From: Pseudomonas wenzhouensis
GTDB taxonomy: Bacteria > Pseudomonadota > Gammaproteobacteria > Pseudomonadales > Pseudomonadaceae
Direction of reading: 5' to 3'
DNA length: 64,000 bases
NCBI RefSeq assembly: GCF_021029445.1
Contig: NZ_CP072610.1
Coordinates: 1,426,001 to 1,490,000 of the forward strand
The notes beneath the pieces are model-generated. The model was not told the origin of the DNA. It was given only the letters and a program-made list of their open reading frames with translations, and ran no database searches. The translations under genes and the position numbers were made by a program. How positions within the stretch are numbered: position 1 is the stretch's first letter; every line of letters begins with the position of its first letter. Below are positions 56,152 to 64,000 of this stretch, one piece after another.

Positions 56152-58161
56152 TCAGTGGCTGTAACCCGGCTTCTGGCGAATGGTCTTGAGCAGGTCGTCC
56201 GGGCTGATGTGGCCGACCACCTGAGTGGCGGCACTGCCCGGCTGCGGCAGGTCGAGGATGTGCCCCTTCATCTTGCCGATCACGTGCATCTCGCACGGCT
56301 TGCAGTCGAACTTCAGGGTCAGCACTTCATCGCCATGCACCAGCTGCATCGGCGCCACCTTGGTGCGCACGCCGGTCACGCCCTTGGCCTGCTTGGGGCA
56401 CAGGTTGAAGGAGAAACGCAGGCAGTGCTTGGTGATCATCACCGGCACTTCGCCGGTTTCCTCGTGGGCCTCGTAGGCGGCGTCGATCAGCTGCACGCCA
56501 TGGCGATGGTAGAAGTCGCGGGCCTTCTGGTTATAGACGTTGTAGAGGAACGACAGGTGCGACTCCGGATACACCGGCGCCGGATCGGTTTCGGCCTTGC
56601 GGCTGCCGCGTGGGTGAGCAGCGACTCGCGCTGCGGTCAGCGACTCGATGGCGTCGCGGCGTAGCGCCTTGAGCTGCGAGTTGGGCACGAAGAACGCCTG
56701 CGGCGCATCCAGTGTCACGCCCTGGGCGTGGTAGATGGTGGTGCCGAGCTGGGTGAGCAGGTCGCGCAGGCCGTCGAGCGCCTGTTCCGGTTTGTTGGCG
56801 ACGCCGAACGGGCCGGGCAGGGCGATCTCGACACTGATGCCTTCTTCGCTGGTGGCGGTGAGCGTCAGGGCATCCTCGCGCAGCACGGCCTTCCAGCTCA
56901 CACCGATACGGCGTTCGGCGCTGGTGCGCTGCAGGGCCTGTTGCCAGTTGTGGTCGAGGTTGCGGCTCAGCGGGTGGTTTGGGCGCAGGCGGAACAGGCC
57001 TTCAGGCATCTCGTTGGGTTCTACGCGGTAGCGATAGCGCTTCTCGCCGTCCTCTTCGAACTCGCCCTTGAGTTCGCAGATGTTGGCGCGGAAACCCACC
57101 ACCTCGCGCTTGACCAGCACGTTGAGGCCGTCGCCGTTGGACAGCGGAGTGTCGGTGACGGCGATCAGGTCGCGCTTGTTGACCTTCTCGACATGGCCGA
57201 CCGGCAGGCCGGTGAAGGTCGGCGAGTCGAAGGCGCCGATGTCCACCTTGCGCTCGGTGACGAAGTAGTCGGTGCTGCCACGGTGGAAGGTCTTGTCCGG
57301 GTCGGGCACGAAGAAGTGCGCGGTACGGCCGCTGGAGGCGCGGGCCAGATCCGGGCGGTCTTCGAGAATGGCATCGAGTTCGCGGCGGTAATGGGCGGTG
57401 ATGTTCTTCACGTAGGCCACATCTTTGTAGCGGCCCTCGATCTTGAACGAGCGCACGCCGGCCTCGACCAAGGCACGCAGGTTGGCGCTCTGGTTGTTGT
57501 CCTTCATCGACAGCAGGTGTTTCTCGTAGGCGATCACGCCGCCTTTTTCATCCTTGAGGGTGTAGGGCAGGCGGCAGGCCTGCGAGCAGTCGCCACGGTT
57601 GGCGCTGCGCCCGGTCTGCGCGTGGGAGATGTTGCACTGGCCGGAGAAGGCCACGCACAGCGCGCCGTGGATGAAGAACTCGATGGCCGCGTCGGTGGCA
57701 TCGGCAATCTGGCGAATTTCCTGCAGGTTCAGCTCGCGCGCCAGTACCAGTTGGGAGAAGCCGGCCTGGTCGAGAAACCTGGCGCGCTCCAGCGTACGGA
57801 TATCGGTCTGGGTGCTGGCGTGCAGCTCGATCGGCGGAATATCCAGCTCCATCACCCCCATGTCCTGCACGATCAGCGCATCCACACCGGCGTCGTAGAG
57901 CTGGTGGATCAGCGCGCGCGCCGGCTCCAGTTCATCGTCGTGCAGGATGGTGTTGATCGTGGTGAACACCCGCGCGTGATAGTGGCGGGCGAACTCCACC
58001 AGCCTGGCGATATCGCTCACGTCGTTGCAGGCATTGTGCCGCGCGCCGAAGCTCGGGCCGCCAATGTAGACGGCGTCGGCGCCATGCAGGATGGCCTCGC
58101 GGGCGATTTCGACGTCACGCGCAGGGCTGAGCAGTTCCAGGTGGTGTTTGGGCAGGGACAT
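56152..58161 (-). CDS. rlhA: 23S rRNA 5-hydroxycytidine C2501 synthase (U32 peptidase family)
   Basis: 669-residue RlhA, closely similar to the E. coli enzyme (about 653) along its length. N-terminal: LELLSPARDVEIAREAILHG, ADAVYIGGPSFGARHNACND, IPPIELHASTQTDIRTLERA. The U32 signature with cysteines is in ALCVAFSGQCNISHAQTGRS and NRGDCSQACRLPYTLKD. C-terminal DUF3656-type half ends with MITKHCLRFSFNLCPKQAKG and FDCKPCEMHVIGKMKGHILD. The enzyme hydroxylates C2501 of 23S rRNA and is thought to use Fe-S and prephenate-derived chemistry. Length and conserved cysteines are intact. Monocistronic. Confidence 0.95.
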   Translation of the reverse strand: MSLPKHHLELLSPARDVEIAREAILHGADAVYIGGPSFGARHNACNDVSDIARLVEFARHYHARVFTTINTILHDDELEPARALIHQLYDAGVDALIVQDMGVMELDIPPIELHASTQTDIRTLERARFLDQAGFSQLVLARELNLQEIRQIADATDAAIEFFIHGALCVAFSGQCNISHAQTGRSANRGDCSQACRLPYTLKDEKGGVIAYEKHLLSMKDNNQSANLRALVEAGVRSFKIEGRYKDVAYVKNITAHYRRELDAILEDRPDLARASSGRTAHFFVPDPDKTFHRGSTDYFVTERKVDIGAFDSPTFTGLPVGHVEKVNKRDLIAVTDTPLSNGDGLNVLVKREVVGFRANICELKGEFEEDGEKRYRYRVEPNEMPEGLFRLRPNHPLSRNLDHNWQQALQRTSAERRIGVSWKAVLREDALTLTATSEEGISVEIALPGPFGVANKPEQALDGLRDLLTQLGTTIYHAQGVTLDAPQAFFVPNSQLKALRRDAIESLTAARVAAHPRGSRKAETDPAPVYPESHLSFLYNVYNQKARDFYHRHGVQLIDAAYEAHEETGEVPVMITKHCLRFSFNLCPKQAKGVTGVRTKVAPMQLVHGDEVLTLKFDCKPCEMHVIGKMKGHILDLPQPGSAATQVVGHISPDDLLKTIRQKPGYSH

Positions 58162-58307
58162 GGTGGTTTCTTTTATCAGGCTGGCACACGGGCAAGGCGC
58201 GCATTGTACCGGGCTGTGGCCCGCTGGGCACTCGCCAGATGCCGGACGGCTGGCAATACGCGCCGATGCAGGTACAGTAGCGGCCTTTTTCAGGCGGAGG
58301 CGTGGCG

Positions 58308-58952
58308 ATGGACAACAGAGGGTTGGAGAAGCTCGATCAGTGGCTGCTCAAGTACGGCAACGATGACTCGATCCTCTCGGCCAGCGAGCTGGACGGCTTC
58401 TTCGCCGCTATCGTCTCCGCGCCGCGCCAGGTCGCGCCGGCCGTGTGGTACTCGGCGATCTGGGCCGATCAGCCGCCACAATGGCCGAGCGACAAGGATG
58501 GCGAACGTTTTATGAAGCTGGCCGTCGAGCTGATGAGCGAGGCCGCCTACATGCTCGCCGAAGAGCCGGACGACTACGAAGCGATCTTCCTGGCCGACAA
58601 CAACGGCAAGGGCGAGAAGCTGATCGTCTCGGAGTGGTGCGCGGGTTACCTGCGCGGCGCTGCAGTGGCCGGCTGGCTCGATGCATCGCTGCCGGAGTCG
58701 GTGGCGGCAGCGCTGAAGCTGATCACCCTGCATGGCGATGAAAGCGGCAGCGCGACGCTCAAGGCCATGTCCGATGCCGAATACGACGCCAGCACGGCGC
58801 TGCTCGAACCCGCCGCCGTCGAGCTTTTCCAGTATTGGCAGGAAAACCTGGACCCGCTGCTGCCGGTGCGCCGCGAGGAGGCTAAAGTCGGGCGTAACGA
58901 CCCCTGCACCTGCGGCAGTGGCAAGAAGTACAAGCAGTGCTGCATGCGCTGA
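58308..58952 (+). CDS. YecA/UPF0149-family protein with SEC-C zinc motif
   Basis: 214 residues: UPF0149 domain ([46 protein letters not shown]) and a C-terminal SEC-C metal-binding tail ([19 protein letters not shown]). E. coli YecA-type proteins bind the ribosome or SecA partner regions; exact role unknown. ATG 58308 was chosen because GGAGG lies 7 nt upstream; a GTG at 58302 is too close to it. Divergent from rlhA. Confidence 0.88.
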   Translation: MDNRGLEKLDQWLLKYGNDDSILSASELDGFFAAIVSAPRQVAPAVWYSAIWADQPPQWPSDKDGERFMKLAVELMSEAAYMLAEEPDDYEAIFLADNNGKGEKLIVSEWCAGYLRGAAVAGWLDASLPESVAAALKLITLHGDESGSATLKAMSDAEYDASTALLEPAAVELFQYWQENLDPLLPVRREEAKVGRNDPCTCGSGKKYKQCCMR

Positions 58953-59060
58953 GTCGTGACCCGCTGTACATGCATGCCGGTGCGCGTCTGCATCGGCTGC
59001 GCGTCGTTTTGGCGGCGCTTGGGATATGATGCGCACCTCACGATTCAGCGGCGGTTCAAC

Positions 59061-59804
59061 ATGCCTGGCAATGCGCTCTACACCGACCTGTCAGGCTATT
59101 ACGACCTGATGTGCGCGGACATCGACTACGCCGCGCAAAGCCATTGCGTGCAGCGTGTGCAGCAGTTGTTCGGCAATGGCGGCAGGCGTCATCTCGACCT
59201 GGCCTGCGGTACCGGCCCACATGTGCGTCACTTTCTCGATGCCGGCTATGCCAGCAGCGGCCTGGACATCAACCAGCCAATGCTCGACCGCGCCGCCCAG
59301 CGCTGCCCCGAGGCGCATTTTGCCCTGCAGGACATGTGCGCCTTTGAGGTCGACGCACCGCTGGATCTGATCACCTGCTTTCTCTACTCCATCCACTACA
59401 GCGCCAGCATCGAACGGCTCAAGGCCTGCATCGCCAGCGTGCACGGCGCCCTGGCCGCTGGCGGGGTGTTCTGCTTCAACGCCGTGGACAAGCGGCGCAT
59501 CGACAACGCCTTATTCGTCTCTCACAGCGCACGACATGAGCACGCGCAGTTTCGCTTCAGCTCCGGCTGGTACTACCAGGGGGAGGGTGAGCAGCAGGCG
59601 CTGCGTTTGCGTATCGAGCGCAGCGTGGCGGAGCAGACCGAGGTTTGGCACGACGAGCACCCGATGGTGGCGGTGAGCTTCGCCGAGCTGCAAAGCCTGC
59701 TGGCGCCGTACTTTGAGGTGCAGGTGCTGGAGCACGACTACCAGCGGCTACTGCCCTGGGATGGTCAATCGGGCAATGCATTGTGGGCCTGCGTCAAGCG
59801 CTAG
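59061..59804 (+). CDS. Class I SAM-dependent methyltransferase
   Basis: 247 residues with the Rossmann methyltransferase motif I LDLACGTGPHVRHFLDAG, motif II GLDINQPMLDRAAQR, and FALQDMCAFEVDAPLDLITC. Begins LYTDLSGYYDLMCADIDYAA, common to the UbiE/Coq5-like and small-molecule methyltransferases. Substrate unknown. ATG 59061 is preferred; a longer frame from 58956 has no family match. It ends about 110 nt before the Fur box of the siderophore receptor. Confidence 0.85.
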   Translation: MPGNALYTDLSGYYDLMCADIDYAAQSHCVQRVQQLFGNGGRRHLDLACGTGPHVRHFLDAGYASSGLDINQPMLDRAAQRCPEAHFALQDMCAFEVDAPLDLITCFLYSIHYSASIERLKACIASVHGALAAGGVFCFNAVDKRRIDNALFVSHSARHEHAQFRFSSGWYYQGEGEQQALRLRIERSVAEQTEVWHDEHPMVAVSFAELQSLLAPYFEVQVLEHDYQRLLPWDGQSGNALWACVKR

Positions 59805-59914
59805 GCCGGCCAAGGTTGTCGGCATCAGTACCCAGCAAGCACTGATATTTCGCATTTTGCATGCGTCCCGGCAGAGCCTCGATGCAGGGCAAATAAATAC
59901 TTCTAAATATTAAA

Positions 59915-59929
59915 TGAAAAAAATTATCA
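59915..59929 (+). promoter_or_regulatory. Fur box upstream of the siderophore receptor
   Basis: TGAAAAAAATTATCA matches the 7-1-7 Fur consensus (TGATAAT-N-ATTATCA) at 12 of 14 positions, in a strikingly A/T-rich patch of an otherwise GC-rich region, 32 nt before the receptor ATG. Fe-Fur would repress the receptor in iron-replete cells. Confidence 0.75.
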
Positions 59930-59961
59930 TGCGCGCCCGCTAATAACTCGCTAATGACTGG

Positions 59962-62073
59962 ATGCGTGCCGAGATGTTCTTCCTTTCGCGACTGACCCCT
60001 ATTACGCTGGGCTTTTCCGTTCTACTGACAACCGGCTTTGCCTGCGCTGCACCGGCCAACCTGCCTGAGACCGTGGTCTACGGTGAGGCCGACGAGGAGG
60101 CCGACAGTCCACGGGTCAAGGAAGTCAGTACCGCCACCCGCACGGCTACCCCGGTGCGTGACGTGCCGCAGGCCATCGACGCACTGAAGACCAGCAATGT
60201 GCTGAACTATGGCACCAATGATCTGGGCAAGGCGCTCAGCGGCCTGCCCAACGTCAGCAGCGGGGCGGATACCCGTTTCGACAGTCTGCGCATCCGTGGC
60301 TTCGATGCCAGCAACGACTTCTACCTGGACGGCGTGCGTGACGACAGCCAGTACGTGCGCGACCTGCACAACATCGAGCGCATCGAAGTGCTCAAGGGGC
60401 CGGCAGCCGTGCTCTACGGGCGTGGCAGCCAGGGCGGTATCGTCAACCGTATCAGCAAGGCGCCCGAAGCCGGGCGCCGCTCCACGCTCGAGGCGCAAGG
60501 CAGCAGTGAAGACCTGCGCAGCCTGTATGCCGACCTCAGCGCCGACCCCACCGACACCATCAGCCTGCGCCTGAACATGGGCAACGAGGACAGCAACAGC
60601 TTCCGTGATGGCGTCTCCAGCCATCGCCAACTGTTCGCGCCGTACATGAGCTGGCAACTGACGCCTGAGCTGAACTGGCTTGTGCAGTACGAATACAGCC
60701 GCTTCGACCGCACCCCGGATCGCGGCATTCCCGGTGTTGGCGGGCGCCCGGCGGACGTCAAGCGCGGCACCACCTACGGCGATGACCGCGACTACATCGA
60801 CGACACCACGCAATCACTGCGCTCCAGACTCACCTACGAACTGAGTGACAACTGGCAACTACGCCATACCGCCAGCCTGTTCAAGCTCGACAGCGACTTC
60901 GACAACACCTACCTAACCGGCTTCAACGCCGCTACTCAGCGCGTGACCCGGCAGCGCTGGCAGCAAGATCTGCGTACCCAGAACCTGTTCAACAACCTAG
61001 TGGCCGAAGGCACCGTCGACACCTTCGGCTTCGAGCATCGTCTGCTGACCGGTGTGGAAATCGGCAGCCAGCGTCGTGACCCGAAACTTTACAGCGCGCT
61101 CGCCGTCAACCAGGGGGGCCAGGCCGTACCCACGCTCGACCTGTACAACCCGGATCGCAGCCAGAGCCACCGGGGCGCCATGACCCTTTCCAGCAACAAC
61201 CACACCGAAGTCGAAAGCCGTGGCCTCTACGTGCAGGATCAACTGCGTATCAATGACCAATGGCAACTGCTGGCCGGCCTGCGTTACGACGAATTCGAGG
61301 TGGCCACCACCAACAAGCTGCGCAACCTCAAGGAAGACCGCAGCAGCTACGGCCTCAGCCCCCGCGCCGGTATCGTCTGGACGCCGCTGCAGCATCACGC
61401 CTTCTACGCCTCCTGGAGCAAGACCTTTTCCCCGGTCGGCGGTGGCCTGATCGGCATCACCCCGGGCGCCTCGGGCAATGGCAACGAACTCGAGCCCGAA
61501 CAGACCCGGCAGAAGGAAGTCGGTATCAAGAGCGACTGGCTGGACGAGCGCCTGAGCACCACCCTGGCCATCTACGAGCTGGAACTGTACAACCGCCGCA
61601 CCACTGACCCGAACGACCCGACCCTGACCATCCTCACCGGCCTGCAGCGCTCGCGCGGCATCGAATTGACTGCCACCGGCCGACTGGTCGGCAACTGGTA
61701 CGTGCGTGGCGGCATCGGCCTGCAGGACCCCAGCATCGTCAAGGACAAAAACGGCCTGGAAGGCAACCGCGTCAGCAACGTTGCCAAGCGTAATGGCAGC
61801 CTGTTCATCACCTGGAAGCCCGAGCTGGGCTGGTACGCCGAAACCGGCGTGACCCTGGTTGGCCAGCGCTTTGCCGACAACCAGAACACCACCGTACTGC
61901 CTGGCTATGGCGCCTGGGACGCGCTGGCCGGCTACCGCCACAAGGACTGGGACGTGCGCGCGGCGCTGAACAACATCACCGACCGCACCTACTACAGCTC
62001 CGCCACCAGCGCCGGGCAAATCCGCCTGGGAGACCCGCGTAATCTGGTGGTCAGCGCCAGCTACTCGTTCTGA
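59962..62073 (+). CDS. TonB-dependent siderophore receptor
   Basis: 703-residue outer-membrane receptor. Signal peptide (LGFSVLLTTGFACA), a TonB-box-like stretch (PETVVYGE) and plug domain (RDVPQAIDALKTSNVLNYG, LRIRGFDASNDFYLDGVRDD, IERIEVLKGPAAVLYGRGSQ, GGIVNRISKAP), then a 22-strand-type barrel ending in the required Phe (LVVSASYSF). No N-terminal signalling (STN) domain, so not a FecA/FpvA-type transducer. Plug resembles catecholate or ferrioxamine receptors; ligand unproven. ATG 59974 is a possible alternative start. A Fur box precedes it. Confidence 0.92.
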   Translation: MRAEMFFLSRLTPITLGFSVLLTTGFACAAPANLPETVVYGEADEEADSPRVKEVSTATRTATPVRDVPQAIDALKTSNVLNYGTNDLGKALSGLPNVSSGADTRFDSLRIRGFDASNDFYLDGVRDDSQYVRDLHNIERIEVLKGPAAVLYGRGSQGGIVNRISKAPEAGRRSTLEAQGSSEDLRSLYADLSADPTDTISLRLNMGNEDSNSFRDGVSSHRQLFAPYMSWQLTPELNWLVQYEYSRFDRTPDRGIPGVGGRPADVKRGTTYGDDRDYIDDTTQSLRSRLTYELSDNWQLRHTASLFKLDSDFDNTYLTGFNAATQRVTRQRWQQDLRTQNLFNNLVAEGTVDTFGFEHRLLTGVEIGSQRRDPKLYSALAVNQGGQAVPTLDLYNPDRSQSHRGAMTLSSNNHTEVESRGLYVQDQLRINDQWQLLAGLRYDEFEVATTNKLRNLKEDRSSYGLSPRAGIVWTPLQHHAFYASWSKTFSPVGGGLIGITPGASGNGNELEPEQTRQKEVGIKSDWLDERLSTTLAIYELELYNRRTTDPNDPTLTILTGLQRSRGIELTATGRLVGNWYVRGGIGLQDPSIVKDKNGLEGNRVSNVAKRNGSLFITWKPELGWYAETGVTLVGQRFADNQNTTVLPGYGAWDALAGYRHKDWDVRAALNNITDRTYYSSATSAGQIRLGDPRNLVVSASYSF

Positions 62074-62225
62074 CCGGGCCAGAGCCCCTGTCGTAATGCT
62101 CTATCAGCGTTGGCGGGCGTTCAACGTCCGCCCACTGCGCGTGTGCAGGCGCGATGTCGGTTGACCGCAACAGGTGATGGCGCTCGGCGTTTCGTGAAGC
62201 CCCGCGCCTGGTGTGGGGCATCGCC

Positions 62226-62921
62226 TCAATGCAGCGCGCGTGAAGGCAGACGCTCGTCGACCAGTTGCTGTGCCTGCAGGGCGAGCGCGTCGAGGTGCGC
62301 GTCACGCTGTTTTTCCGCCTGTTGCATGGCGCGCTGGCCGTGCTGCTTGAGCAGGTAGGCGTGAATCTGCCTGACCTCCGTGGAGGCAAACACCGGTGCC
62401 AGGTCGGCGACCGCGACCATGCCACTGGAGCGATAGTCACGGCTGCTCATCACCACCAGCGCACCTTGCGCGGCCAGCACCCCCAACCCCAATGCTTCAA
62501 ACAGCGGCACCTTGGCTGCCACGCAGGCCAGCTCCAGGTGCGGGCGTAGCTCCAGCACGCGTTGCAGCAGTGCGCGGCCGATGCCCTGACGGCGGTGTGC
62601 GGCATCGACTGCCAGATAGGCGAGGGTGCAGGCGGCAGCATCGTCCGGGCTGGGCAGATACAGGGCAAACCCCAGCACGCGGGCCGGGTCTTCAGCGTCC
62701 AGCGCCAGTAGCAACTGCACCGGGCCATCGGCCTCGCCGTTCATGGTCTGCAGGTGCAGATGCAGCTCATAGCCGATCACGTACTGGTACAACTGATACA
62801 GCGGATTGCTTGGCAGCAGCGGTACTGCGCTGACATCGGCGAAGTAGTCCACCACCATCTGCTGCACTTGGCTCTTCAGTGACTCGGGCGGCGGGCTGCT
62901 GAGGTGGGCAAGGGTGAACAT
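62226..62921 (-). CDS. GNAT-family N-acetyltransferase with C-terminal extension
   Basis: 231 residues. GNAT core in the middle: LGFALYLPSPDD, AYLAVDAAHRRQGIGRALLQ, VAAKVPLFEALGLGVL. The C-terminal 50 residues are a charged helix (AYLLKQHGQRAMQQAEKQRD, ALALQAQQLVDERL) not typical of the minimal domain. The N-terminal segment has SQVQQMVVDYFADVSAVPLL. Substrate unknown. ATG 62921 is the only plausible start. Separated from the receptor by 150 bp with weak hairpins. Confidence 0.82.
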   Translation of the reverse strand: MFTLAHLSSPPPESLKSQVQQMVVDYFADVSAVPLLPSNPLYQLYQYVIGYELHLHLQTMNGEADGPVQLLLALDAEDPARVLGFALYLPSPDDAAACTLAYLAVDAAHRRQGIGRALLQRVLELRPHLELACVAAKVPLFEALGLGVLAAQGALVVMSSRDYRSSGMVAVADLAPVFASTEVRQIHAYLLKQHGQRAMQQAEKQRDAHLDALALQAQQLVDERLPSRALH

Positions 62922-63067
62922 CGGTATATGGGGTCCGCTGGAAAATGCGTGGGCCGTGGATTGTAACCTGCGGCGGCATTGTTCGACCTCGAGCCATCTG
63001 CTGCCTCTGGCCGTTGAGCGCCTCGGGTAAGATGGCGGCGCAGCGAACTCAGACCCAGAAGAACCTT

Positions 63068-63403
63068 ATGCCGTCGCCAAAACGAAAATACTCAGCTGTG
63101 GAGCGCGAGCTGATCCGTACCCTGACCCTTGCCTGTGAAACGGCGAAAAGCGAAATCGTCGGCTTCCAGTGGCTGACCCATGACGTGGACTACGAGCGGT
63201 TTCCGCAGAGCCTGCGCGTGACCTGGATGTTCGACAGCGAGGCGAGCAGGGCACGCACACTCGCCAGTTCGGACAAGGCGCGAATGCTGGAACTGACGCA
63301 GGCCGCTTTCGATGAGGTGGGCATCAGCGTTTCCAGCATCGCCGACCACGTAGCGTTCTCGGTCGAACGACCGGCAAGGGACAAGCGTGGCCAAGGATAT
63401 TGA
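63068..63403 (+). CDS. Conserved hypothetical protein, 111 aa
   Basis: 111 residues: basic start (MPSPKRKYSAVERELIRTLT), WLTHDVDYERFPQSLRVTWM, FDSEASRARTLASSDKARML, FDEVGISVSSIADHVAFSVE. Related Pseudomonas proteins exist and are sometimes labelled Fis-family without a clear HTH. Not recognised as an enzyme. ATG 63068 follows GAAGAACC-type context; upstream extension rejected. It overlaps the next gene by 17 nt. Confidence 0.72.
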   Translation: MPSPKRKYSAVERELIRTLTLACETAKSEIVGFQWLTHDVDYERFPQSLRVTWMFDSEASRARTLASSDKARMLELTQAAFDEVGISVSSIADHVAFSVERPARDKRGQGY

Positions 63404-63578
63404 GAACCCCTGCGTGTCGCTGTGCCAGCTCAACAGTGAGCTGTGCGTCAGTTGCGGGCGCACGCGTGAGGAAATCCGCAAATGGCGGGGCATGAAACGG
63501 CCCGAGAAGATGGCAACCGTGCAGAAGGCCGCAGCGCGGATGAAGGCGATTGCCAAGAAGAAAGGTAAAGGTCAGTAG
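63387..63578 (+). CDS. DUF1289 protein
   Basis: 63-residue protein starting at GTG (63387). Cysteine-rich N-terminus (NPCVSLCQLNSELCVSCGRT, four cysteines, likely a metal site) and the DUF1289 helix (REEIRKWRGMKRPEKMATVQ) with a lysine-rich tail. Overlaps the upstream gene, so co-translated. Function unknown; often adjacent to this same partner in Pseudomonas. Confidence 0.83.
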   Translation: MAKDIENPCVSLCQLNSELCVSCGRTREEIRKWRGMKRPEKMATVQKAAARMKAIAKKKGKGQ

Positions 63579-64000
63579 TGTGGATGACGCTTTTTCATCC
63601 GCCATTGCGATGGTAGCCGGCTCACTTCCCTTCGGCGTGAACCCGCCGCTTCTACGTTGTTGCTGATACCGGTTCCGCCCTTACGGCGGGTCACTTCTGG
63701 CAAACGCCCCAGAAGTAACCAAGAGGGCTTGCCCCTGGCATCCGGCCCGACTTCGTCGGGTCCCCTCGCTCCATCATTGCTCCAGGGGCACGCCGCGAAG
63801 GGCCATCCCTGGCCCATCGCGGCTCTCGCGGCATCCATGCCGCTCAACCCCTTGCACAACGATTCTACTCGGCCTCCTGACGGGGGCGTTTGGCGTCGTC
63901 TGCGAGATTGGTGCTCCAGCACTAAAGAGCTAGAGCATGGCGGCAGCGCCACGATGCTTTCGGGATGTTCTGAAAATGTCATTTATCGTCACTCCCGCGA
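63579..64000. repeat. Gene-free region with a dispersed intergenic repeat
   Basis: No reliable gene. It holds a sequence family common between Pseudomonas genes: CGCCCTTACGGCGGGTCACT (about 63675), CCCGACTTCGTCGGGTC (about 63748), CCAGAAGTAACCAAGAGGGC (about 63709). A minus-strand open frame over it (63572-63982) is compositionally a repeat shadow. Confidence 0.55.

Noticed and set aside
56728..58515. 595-aa open frame antisense to rlhA
   Set aside because: rlhA matches its family throughout; the antisense frame is repetitive Gly/Val/Ala-rich.
63572..63982. 136-aa minus-strand open frame
   Set aside because: Falls on a dispersed repeat; composition and lack of a ribosome site point to a non-coding repeat.

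Overview
The window is a piece of a high-GC gammaproteobacterial chromosome, almost certainly a Pseudomonas of the mendocina/oleovorans (Ectopseudomonas) type. Reasons: the opgG-opgH pair, the bipartite polyphosphate:AMP phosphotransferase, MnmC, RlhA, a GGA-hairpin Rsm small RNA, Pseudomonas-style REP palindromes and uniformly GC-rich codon use. No prophage, plasmid backbone, CRISPR array or classical IS was found. The one certain mobile element is a group II intron.

Layout. 1-2.5 kb: tail of an iron-uptake membrane cluster (PepSY-TM and DUF3325 proteins) and a PsiE-like protein. 2.5-13 kb: a SWIM/SNF2 helicase, an AraC regulator, a periplasmic GH3 beta-glucosidase and the opgGH operon for osmoregulated periplasmic glucans. 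13.1-16 kb: cytochrome b561, a candidate RsmX-type RNA, and a group IIC intron inserted 4 nt past that RNA's terminator, then REP-like repeats. 16-22.9 kb: UvrD-type helicase, DMT exporter, mnmC and pap. 23-29.7 kb: thiolase, LysE exporter, two LysR regulators (the second frameshifted), a glutathione S-transferase with an amber codon, and a three-domain FMN/FAD/2Fe-2S fusion protein. 29.8-35.3 kb: a PhnDCEE-type ABC transporter (phosphonate or selenate class) and a tartronate-semialdehyde-reductase/hydroxypyruvate-isomerase pair. 35.4-37.5 kb: a 722-residue tubulin/FtsZ-like GTPase, the most unusual protein here. 37.7-49.5 kb: oxidoreductases, solute-binding proteins, CvfB, tRNA-Thr(CGU), a diguanylate cyclase, a homocysteine S-methyltransferase facing an ABC uptake pair that lacks an ATPase, NUDIX, a YebC paralogue and a TSUP exporter. 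49.6-56 kb: EamA, DUF1003, a second diguanylate cyclase, PpiC, an unknown 149-aa protein, a third diguanylate cyclase broken by an in-frame TGA, and a CAP-domain exported protein whose signal peptide is built on a hexanucleotide repeat. 56-64 kb: rlhA, a YecA-like SEC-C protein, a methyltransferase, a Fur-boxed TonB-dependent siderophore receptor, an acetyltransferase, two small conserved genes and a dispersed repeat.

How it fits together. Most is core or soft-core metabolism: cell-envelope glucans, RNA modification (MnmC, RlhA), iron uptake at both ends, and signalling (three GGDEF proteins plus a putative Gac/Rsm RNA, both systems that affect the motile-sessile switch in Pseudomonas). Three genes carry single disruptive lesions (C-tract frameshift, TAG, TGA). 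This points to recent decay, strain domestication or sequence error. The strongest leads are the Rsm RNA with the intron at its terminator, and the orphan tubulin-like GTPase with a long inverted repeat in its leader.
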